In this document: positions 56,303 to 64,000 of the stretch, piece by piece | Numbering within the stretch: position 1 is the stretch's first letter | Layout: each line of letters opens with the position of its first letter | From: Aquatica leii | Lineage: Eukaryota; Arthropoda; Insecta; Coleoptera; Lampyridae | Direction: 5' to 3' | DNA length: 64,000 nucleotides | Assembly: GCA_035610365.1 (NCBI GenBank) | Contig: CM069432.1 | Coordinates: 107,093,529-107,157,528, forward strand | Program-made: the position numbers and the translations under genes | The notes under the pieces: generated by a model | Told to the model about the DNA's origin: nothing | Seen by the model: the letters and a program-made list of their open reading frames with translations, nothing else | Database searches by the model: none

Positions 56303-58110
56303 CAGGGTGTCTTCGAAATACGAGCATTAATTTTAACAGGACGCGGTTCAAGTCAAGTACAATCGATTTACAAAAAAAAATTATAATAAAATTTTGAAAA
56401 TAACGAAGTTGCAATTTTTAAGAAAATAAGAGAAAAGTTTTAGGACCGCTAGTTCTTATGTTTATTCTTTGCATTTTTTGTTTGTTTAGTTCCATAACCT
56501 TTAGTCGTTTTGGCGTCGATAAGAAACCAGAAGTGTTTGAACTGTCATGTCGGCATTAAAAGGAAAATAGTACAGATCCCGTAATTTGTGTGACAAATAA
56601 CCTGTTCCGTATAAAGTGTGAGCAGTTCGATTAACGTACAATCGTTGACTGAAGAAATGTATAAAGACTCGCAGCCTTATGTTAAAAATCGTAGTCACCG
56701 CAGGATCCGAGATATAGGAGGCGTCATGGTATATTTAGGATCCGAAATATAGGAGGCGTCATCGCATATTTAGGATCCCAGATTTCAGTTCATTGATAGC
56801 AGTTGTAGTGTTTGCATCGTATGTATACGCATCGAGCAGTGGCTACGCTTAGTCATACCGCTCTCTTTGCAGTTCCAATGACGATGATTTAACAAACGAT
56901 TTAAATAAATCTTGTTTACCCAAACATCTACCAAGAGATACTATTAATGATGGGAATTCTAGTTTATTTTTTCTGAATTAGGGAACCAACTTGTGATGTA
57001 TCGGTGTGCTACACCTAATAAAAAAAACTAAAACGCCGTTTTAAATTCACAATTTTATCGAAAATTGGTGTAATCTTTATTAGCAATCTTCTAATAGTTC
57101 AGGCAAATTATTTTGCAAACATAATAAATACGATTGACCTGCCATACGTTCAGGTAGCACAAAAGAGCCAATCAATTAACCGCCAAGAATATCTGCCCAC
57201 AGATTTATCGACAATCGATGTTGAAAATGAACCCGTCTTGTTGCGTGTGAGTTCTCAAAACTCCAAACGTGGCTGTTATGGAAGTTAAATATTTCATTTT
57301 TACTAAACGTTGCTTTGTCTATTACCAAAACTTGACTCAAAAAGTTTCATTTATAGCGCATTGCTCACGTAACCAATTACAAAAAGCAATGCGTTGCGGA
57401 TAATCTCCGGGGTTTAAAGCTTGAACGCGTTAAATATGGTACGAATATAAAAATTCTTCTCTTAAGGTACGTCACACTACCTTTCTGGATACATTCACTT
57501 CTCGTGCAATTGTACGAACACTTAAAGTGGGATTGGTATTTACAAGGTCCAATATTTCTTCTTTAGCTTCCATAACACGTCGTGTTTCTAGCGCGTCCGC
57601 TATTCCGACCACGTTTTAACCTTAGGTCGCCAGTAGCTTTAGCTGCGTTTTGAAGCACTTCACCATACATTAAAACCATGTCTATTGATTCTTGATTCGA
57701 GAATTGAGCCATAATATTGATCACAATACGATAAATGAAAAATAATATTAAATAACAACAAATAACATTAGCAAACAACGAACAAATAAAGACAAACTCG
57801 GAAACAAAGTATACTATAAGATTAACGTGACAAAACTGAACAATGAATCTATTGACGAAATCTGTACCAATGACCTCAAACCTACAAAATTGCAATTGTG
57901 CCTATGCATCATCTGATAAGAGGTATCACTGAAGTTGTTTAAAATGCATAAGTGTATAGTCAGTGGTTCACAAACAATTTTTCCATTCAATTTAGAAAAC
58001 TCATAAATCCTTTATTTTTAAACTTTTCTTATCATTTTTTTGTGAATTGATTGTACTTGACTCTAACCATGTTCTGTTAAAAATAATGCTCGTATTTTGA
58101 GGACACCTTG
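56303..58110 (-). mobile_element. Mariner/IS630-like transposon with long TIRs
   Basis: The left end CAGGGTGTCTTCGAAATACG and the reverse complement of the right end CAAGGTGTCCTCAAAATACG start terminal inverted repeats of about 70 bp (both continuing with AGCATTA, TTTTTAACAG and TCAAGTACAATC). Both sides are flanked by TA (56301-56302, 58111-58112), the target duplication of the Tc1/mariner group. The 1808-bp element contains a dead minus-strand transposase gene. Confidence 0.85.
56500..57715 (-). pseudogene. DUF4817-type transposase pseudogene inside the TIR element
   Basis: Minus strand from 57711: MAQFSNQESIDMVLMYGEVL then QNAAKA (DUF4817 helix-turn-helix start). After a break, AKEEILDLVNTNPTLSVRTI, AREVNVSRKVV, LYSYHI, RVQALNPGDYPQRIAFCNWL, VLVIDKATFSKNEIFNFHNS (usual form FTDEAxFxxxGxxNxHNxH; the catalytic Asp may be the one in VIDKATF), HVWSFENSH and LWADILGG. 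The last part (56698-56501) keeps RVFIHFFSQRLYVNRTAH. Multiple stops and frameshifts show it is inactive. The same family is represented by the relics at 22.0 and 43.2-43.9 kb. Confidence 0.8.
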
Positions 58111-58206
58111 TATATATTGATGTACATAATTTCTGAATGTTTCTTCAAATTATCTTCTACATCTAAAATCATGGAATTGTTAAAATCAAAGTTGTGTCGT
58201 CTATAT

Positions 58207-58627
58207 GATGTGTTCAGTGTTGTAAATTATCTATGTATATAAATTCATATAGATAAATTAATCTAGATTAATATTTTTTATCTATTTATATGTATCTAGA
58301 TACAATCAAAAAATATATAAGTTATATGTATCTGTATATATATATAATTTTTTATTTAAATTATTTAAATAATATTTATAAAAAATCCAGTGTCTCGTAA
58401 AATTCCAGTTACGATATGTGTTTTTCTGCATTAATTTTCCGCATTCTATAGTAGTTCTTCAAATGAACTCCATTTATCGTTGTTACTAGATAGATTATTT
58501 CATCTATTATCTGTTATCTATATAAAGTTTGAATAATTTATCTATTATCTAATACTAGATAATTTTTAAACGAAAAAAATGTATCTATATAATTTAAAAA
58601 TTATCTATTTACAACACTGGATGTGTT
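58207..58627. mobile_element. 405-bp hAT-type MITE with 8-bp target duplication
   Basis: The element 58215-58619 begins CAGTGTTGTAAATTATCTA and its right end, reverse complemented, begins CAGTGTTGTAAATAGATAA. Exact 8-bp duplications GATGTGTT lie at 58207-58214 and 58620-58627. The interior is made largely of TATCTA/TAGATA words that pair with each other. It has no coding capacity. The 8-bp duplication and CAGTG ends place it with hAT. Confidence 0.9.
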
Positions 58628-60096
58628 ATATTTATGGTAACCAATTCGGTTTTTAACGTTCCCAGTGAGCAAAATGCTACTTTATTGTGAAACTTTAGGC
58701 TATTTAATAGCTTCTAGAAAGTTATATTGGCTTAAGTAGCAATATAAAATTGCTCAGTTACTTAAGAACCACTTATAAACTTTTTTTATATTTAAACAGC
58801 TGCTTCATTGACAGCTTCTCAAGAACTTTCAACAATGCCTATTTATTAGTATTATTATTTGTTTAAGCTGACTTTGTTACTTTAAAGAAGCAGTTGTTTT
58901 TTTATTATTTATTTATTGTTATTCATATTTACAAATTGCAGAGCTTACAAAAATTTAAAAGAAATAGAATGTATAATAAAAAAAATTGTGCAGAATATAC
59001 CAGGCACACAACACTGGACAGTTACATAATTTAAAAACAAAATCTAATTTTTTTCATAAAATTACTGTCGCACGTTACACAATCATATCAAAAATTTATC
59101 AGTTATTCCTAATTATAGCAAATTATAGAAAGTACTAATTTGAACAGATAGATTTCAAATACGAAATCTAAAATTGAGCACACTTAAGTAACCATATAAT
59201 ATAATACATATAGTTTCTTAGTAAAGTTTATGCATAAGTGACAAACTTACTTTATTTCATCATTGACTCACCCGGTACATAGAAAAATATTGCCCAGTTA
59301 CATATCACAATAATTAGATATTGGTAAAACATCAAAACATTGTTCAAGAAAAATTTCTGATAAAAGCACAGCAATCCCTGGTTTCCATCAGTTATCACAT
59401 TTTTGTAATATTTAGAAATGATCGAAATGTTAGCATGACTTCAGCGTTTTGTAATATAAACGATTATCATATTTTTTAATAGTAATTTAAAATTTCTGTT
59501 TTTATATGATCTGTCAGAACTTTACAATCTCAACAATAAATTTGCATTTATGGATTTATAAATAAAATAGTTTAACTATCACTGTAGAATTAAAAAAAGG
59601 ACGTTATCTATTTAATTGAATCAAAAAACCGACACACTAGAACTAATAATACTATTAAAAGTGTTATAACGATCGCAAGTTTACTTACAATGTTTATTAC
59701 TTTTAACAACTTTAATGTATAACTGCTGAAATGTTCTTTAAATGTAGCCATAAAAAAGGTTACAAAAATTTTATAGCGTATTTACGACTACTGATCATTG
59801 CAAAACACTCTTACGTTAGTGTACTTCTACGTCTAAAGCGAGTCTGCTTGTATAACAGTACGGTATTTATTTGAACTTATATATATTTTGATAATTAATG
59901 TGATTACCTTATATGACCTTTAATCGTGTACGGCTTGGATAATAAAAATTAAACAAGCACTTTATTAAATTACAAAAATGTATATTTTAATGTATTGTGC
60001 TTATTATTAAAGTATCTTTTCGGAACAATGAAGTTAGTGCTCTATAATTAGATTAACTAATATTTTAATAATCTGTGATAACTAATATTAACAAAA
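58628..60096. other. Upstream region of the SLC46-like gene
   Basis: AT-rich with no recognised coding or repeat sequence; it presumably includes the promoter. Confidence 0.4.
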
Positions 60097-60696
60097 ATGA
60101 CATACTGCAGTTTAAAAACTTTCAAATTTTTTGTAGAAATACCAGTATTACTATTGTCGTTCGCTGTAATGTTTGAAAGTAAGTAGATTAAAAAAATTAA
60201 AAAATAACAAAGTGGTTTATTCTAGCTACTATAAGTACACATCTAATTTTATTTAGAACCTGTTATGTTACGCTGGGTTATAATAGATCTAATTGTGTAT
60301 TATTGGGTACGGGACGTGAAATTAATGAGACTGCATTATTAGAGAAGATGGTTCAGCCATACGCGTCAATTTTATTAATGGTTCAATCGTGTATGCATGC
60401 CTTTATCATGCCAATTTTTTGTTTTTATTTGGGATCGTCGTCTGACAAATTTGGCAGAAAGCCAATATTACTGGCGTGTTTTGGAGGTATGTAGATATAT
60501 CAAATTATGCATATAATAAGTGCTGTCATTTATACAGTACAAACGTTTCTTTAGTTTTCTTAAGTATTGTATTTACAATTGTAAAATATTTACAGTGCAT
60601 TTGATGTCAATAGTAATATCATGGTTTATTACCGATTTGATGCTTACATTACGTCAACCAGTTAAACTTGAATATTTCTTAAGAGCCTACACTACT
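60097..60696 (+). CDS. SLC46-type MFS transporter (folate-transporter-like), 5' exons only
   Basis: Exon 1 60097-60178 (ATG start, ends before GTAAGT), exon 2 60226-60486 (after a TTCTAG acceptor, before GTATGT), exon 3 60596-60696 (after TTTACAG, before GTAAGG); phases 1, 1 and 0. The product begins MTYCSLKTFKFFVEIPVLLL (first membrane helix). Exon 2 encodes FRTCYVTLGYNRSNC and the segment VQPYASILLMVQSCMHAFIM, PIFCFYLGSSSDKFGRKPIL, which contains the MFS loop signature (GxxSDKFGRKP) after helix 2. This layout is typical of SLC46 proteins (proton-coupled folate transporter relatives). Exon 3 gives helices with VHLMSIVISWFITDLM. About 300 further residues are needed, but no later exon was found before 61.6 kb, where a minus-strand transposon starts. 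The gene may continue beyond it or be truncated. The substrate is unknown. Confidence 0.75.
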
Positions 60697-61620
60697 GTAA
60701 GGATTATAGAATCAACAATATTTTCTTAAAAAAATTACTTTATGTAAAGAAAAGGAAATGTAGTTGCTACGTAATTTATTTTTTTTTTAATATTTTTTGT
60801 CTCCTGCTGGCAGCTTAGTAAGGATTAACCGCCAAAGGTGTAAACCTGAGTCTTCATAATTTAATTGATTGTTCTTTAAATGGGTCGTTTGTGTAACTGA
60901 ATTTTGACCTTTTTAATGATTTCAAATAATAATTTCTATATTTGTAATTAAACTATATGTAAATGAGTTTGAATAGATGTAGTAGTAAAACGAGATTTGA
61001 TTCATAAATTAAACTAGGCTGATATTGCATACAGAAAAAGGTGTTTCAGTTTCAACAAGTTCATTGTGTAAGTCAGTCAGTGGCGTCACAATTTATAATA
61101 AAAATATAAGTAAAATAGTTAATCAGCTCTAACACTGTACGGGTTCTGTAATCGTCTGAGCTTCTCATCAAAATCACTGAAATACAATAATATTTTTATT
61201 TCAAATAAAATAACAGTTATTATTGCAAGAAATAGATAGTTACATTGTTTTTGTATCTATTCATTAAAAATGCTTAGTTTGTTATAAAGAGATTTTAGAA
61301 GTAGGTTAACATAAAAAGTAGCAATTGGGATTAGTTAAAAAATTTCGAGAGCGGTCTTAATTTTTTCAGACAATCCTAATGATTAAAATAAAAAAATATA
61401 TAAATTATGCATAATACGTAAGTATAGTCGTAATCACAAGAGTGTTAACTTCATATTTTTTTGAGTAGAAAATTAAGTCAACGTTATATCATTTATTTCA
61501 CTTATAGTAAACCTTTACAAAATCGATTATGTATTACTCCGTACGTTTCATAGCAATGCGTCATATGTAGATGTTTGGTTTCTTCATTTGTTGTCTACCC
61601 TAAGTTTCTTTTTTTCGCGT
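60697..61620. other. Intron or intergenic DNA, nothing recognised
   Basis: After the GTAAGG donor no convincing acceptor plus membrane-helix-coding exon of the transporter could be seen. Confidence 0.4.
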
Positions 61621-61624
61621 GCAT

Positions 61625-64000
61625 CTAAGGTACATTGTGGTGCCGCGGGTCTACCAACTCCGGTAACATGCACTCCATATAAAAGGTTATCAATTTTTTT
61701 TCCATATTTTCCCAAAAGTCCCGTCTTTTATTAATGTATGAAACCTTTAATGGAAAATCTGATCCAGTCCAAACAGCCAAAATACATCCTTTTCGTCCTG
61801 TTACAAAAAGTTGTCCCTGAATTTGGTAGTACCACTGATTTTTTATGTTAACTTCATAAGAATCTAAGTTTTTGTTGTATTTCCAAAACTTGATTTTGCC
61901 GTTTTTTATAGCTTCGTCAGGGCAAATTTTATAAGCTGACGAAGGGCATTTTATCTCAACAATGACATCAGTGCCCACTAGCCCATCAGGCGATGCTCCC
62001 AAAAAGGAGTGGTCCCGGTGAATGAAAAGGCCACATTGTTGAATTTTGATGTTTTCTTGTATCTGTAGCTGATTTTTAGCTACAAATTCATTGTCTCTTC
62101 CATGCTTCAACGAAAATATATTTAAAGATTTTGAGTTATATAGTAAATCTTTCACTAAATTTTTTGTTAAAGTGTCAGGCCGTCGTGTACACACCCTGTA
62201 AAATGAAGAAGCAGTTAACAGCTTCCTTCTCTCTTCTAGCCATCTTCCACATCCTGCTTGTAGAACGGTTGCTTTTTCTAGCAGATCTCTTTCTTCATCA
62301 GACTTTTTCAATGATTTTAAAAATGTATTCATTTCTACGTTTAGCAGGTCTTCGGAAAGATCCGGCTTCTGACAAGTTTCTCCGTACTCCCCATCTTTCT
62401 TTGTCAGTTGTCTTCTTGTTAAACTTTTATTTTTAGGTCGCAATAAATCTTTTCTAGATTTTTTTTGTCTTTGTAGTTCTAGTTCCTTAAGCTGTTTATT
62501 AGGGCTAGTACTGCAAAGTGTTCTATGGAATTCAGAGAGAGGGGTCTTAGTATTAAACCTTACTACTGCAGCAGCGCAACGTCCTTGATAAGATCCCCTT
62601 AAACTAAAATTTATCCGTTTTCCACCTACATGCTTAGCTACAATACTATTGAAATGTTCGACGACATTGCTGTCAACATCTTCTATCAAACTTCTAGCAT
62701 TTAGCCAAACCATCTTTAAATGCTGTTCTAATCTAAAGAACAATTCTTCACACAACCGGAATGAATTTATGTGCGATGTTTTCTCATCTTTTCGACGACA
62801 AAAATATTCATCACATTTTTCGTGTTCTCCAAAAACGTGGTATAAACTGTTTTGTATGTCTTCTTTCAACAAATTAATTTTAATATTTAGTTCAATGTTT
62901 TCTTGGTTTTTTCTATATTTTATGGCACCAGTAATTGAGGAACGTAAACGCAGTATGTTACTTGATATCAGTTTTCTTAGAAATAAAGGGAATCTTGTAT
63001 CTTGAGACAAAGTTTTCAGTTTGTTACAATAATTCCTTAAAATATGATTCCTGCACTCTATCTTTTCCACACTAATGTTGTTATAGGGGCGACTTTCTAA
63101 GATTTTTTTATAAGTACTGCTGTCTCCATCTGCAATTAATTTGGCATACTTCACTTCATACATTTTTTCGCTTTCTTTAAAGCCCTCCACTAATATAGCA
63201 GCTTCCATTCCCGTGGATGAACCGTCGTAATTCTTGAAACATGTATGTATTGAAGTGTTTCTTTTTGTACAAACTGCACAATACTTATTTTTTACCCCAA
63301 AATATAAAACTTCGCCAAAATTGTTACCAACAATGGCAGCTACACCAGAAAGGGCGCTATAGTTCATTTTGTATGATCTTTTTGACCAACAACCGTCAGC
63401 TACTACAGTCAGTAGCGGAATACCGTTTTCATCAACATTTCCAGTTTCTATAGCATATTCAGCTTCTTTTTTTACAGCTTCCTTCATTGTTCTTGCAGCT
63501 GTTCTTTCCCATATGCTATTAACTTTTGAAACTGTTTTTAAATAGGTATTAGAAGACATGTACGGTATATCTAATGTAGCAAAAAGTTCTTTACTGTTAG
63601 CAAAACCAATTCCAATACTTGTTGCGGCAGCTACTGCAGCTATGTTCACATTCATTACACTGTCACTGTCGGCGCTAGTAAATAATTTAAAATTTTCGTT
63701 GCACATGTTACAATGATAGTTTATAACAGATGTCAATCCCCGTGAAGTTTCCTTAAAAAGAATAAGGTTGTTTATACTGCATCCAAAGCGAATCCCATGC
63801 TCGTTGATTTTTTTCAATTGTTGTAGGAAAAAAGTAATATCCACAATTCTTCTTCCCGTCAAAATAACTTCTTCGTACGGTTTCTAAAAAAAAGTTCATA
63901 TAAATAGCAGGCAAATAAAAGTGATTAGGCAAGTTATTCGTTTTTTTAATCTACAGCCATTTCTATACTTACCACATTAGAATTTCCGAAATCTACACTA
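61625..64000 (-). CDS. Mutator-like transposase fused to YqaJ-type nuclease, 5' end off window
   Basis: The main exon is 63883-61625 (stop TAG); an intron at 63972-63884 (GTAAGT..TTTTAG) joins it to an upstream exon ending at 63973 and running out of the window. Residue numbers below count from the TTG at 63862. The N-terminal half is a Mutator-like DDE transposase domain: CNMC (51-54), VVADGCWS with Asp156, KLIADGDSS with Asp245/Asp247, CRNH zinc-like residues (270-273), VVEHFNSIVAK with Glu402, and GRCAAAVVRFN. The C-terminal third is a YqaJ/lambda-exonuclease-like PD-(D/E)XK fold: GRDNE (588-592), GASPDGLVG (Asp626), VEIKCP (Glu636, Lys638) and WYYQIQGQL (Gln680-684). There are no stops or frameshifts over 750 codons, so it may be active or recently active. 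A broken relative lies at 17.5-18.2 kb. Terminal repeats were not identified. Confidence 0.8.

Noticed and set aside
1-64000. CRISPR arrays, tRNA and rRNA genes
   Set aside because: No regularly spaced repeats with unique spacers, no tRNA-like cloverleaf with A/B boxes and no rRNA-like conserved block were noticed; a tRNAscan-type search was not possible here.

Overview
The window looks like an insect nuclear genome, possibly a beetle; the order is a guess. It is very AT-rich, has short GT-AG introns of 50-90 bp, carries two chemoreceptor genes of the insect gustatory-receptor type, and is packed with insect transposon families. There are no bacterial features, and I saw no tRNA, rRNA or CRISPR array.

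Host genes are few. A gustatory receptor (Gr-like) lies on the minus strand at 15.5-16.6 kb, with its last exon(s) not found. A second, apparently complete Gr-like gene with three exons lies on the plus strand at 23.2-24.5 kb. The first three exons of an SLC46-type (folate-transporter-like) MFS carrier lie at 60.1-60.7 kb; the rest of that gene is missing or lies beyond a transposon at the right edge.

Almost everything else recognisable is mobile DNA in various states of decay: Ty3/gypsy gag (0.5-0.9 kb); protein-primed DNA polymerase B of Polinton or adintovirus type (2.6-3.9 kb); RTE LINE (6.0-8.1 kb); Jockey LINE (9.2-9.8 kb); a 166-bp MITE (12.2 kb); a Transib (RAG1-related) transposase (13.5-15.2 kb); a Mutator-like/YqaJ fragment (17.5-18.2 kb); an LTR retroelement with 5' LTR, primer-binding site, gag and integrase remnants (18.3-21.9 kb); two tandem Cryptons (25.5-28.4 kb); several Penelope-like element (PLE) fragments (28.4-30.1, 32.4, 34.1-34.6, 38.6-39.1, 53.2 kb); hAT relics (31.8-33.5 kb); mariner/IS630-type relics (22.0, 43.2-43.9, 54.9-56.0 and 56.3-58.1 kb); a hAT MITE (58.2-58.6 kb); and a nearly intact Mutator-like transposase fused to a YqaJ nuclease domain (61.6-64.0 kb).

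The best resolved structure is a 6.96-kb hAT element (44187-51142) with terminal inverted repeats and a perfect 8-bp target duplication. A head-to-head pair of 5'-truncated PLEs has inserted into its transposase gene, forming a palindrome of about 2.9 kb flanked by a 12-bp target duplication. Both PLE copies, and PLE-like tails at 28.5 and 53.3 kb, carry hammerhead-ribozyme-like cores with very short self-complementary helix III. Two long simple-sequence arrays, (GAAT)n passing into (CGAAA)n, occupy 40.8-41.6 kb. Several kilobases (for example 3.9-5.9, 9.8-12.2, 30.1-31.7, 34.6-38.1, 39.1-40.8, 41.6-43.2, 51.2-53.1 and 58.6-60.1 kb) show nothing I can name.
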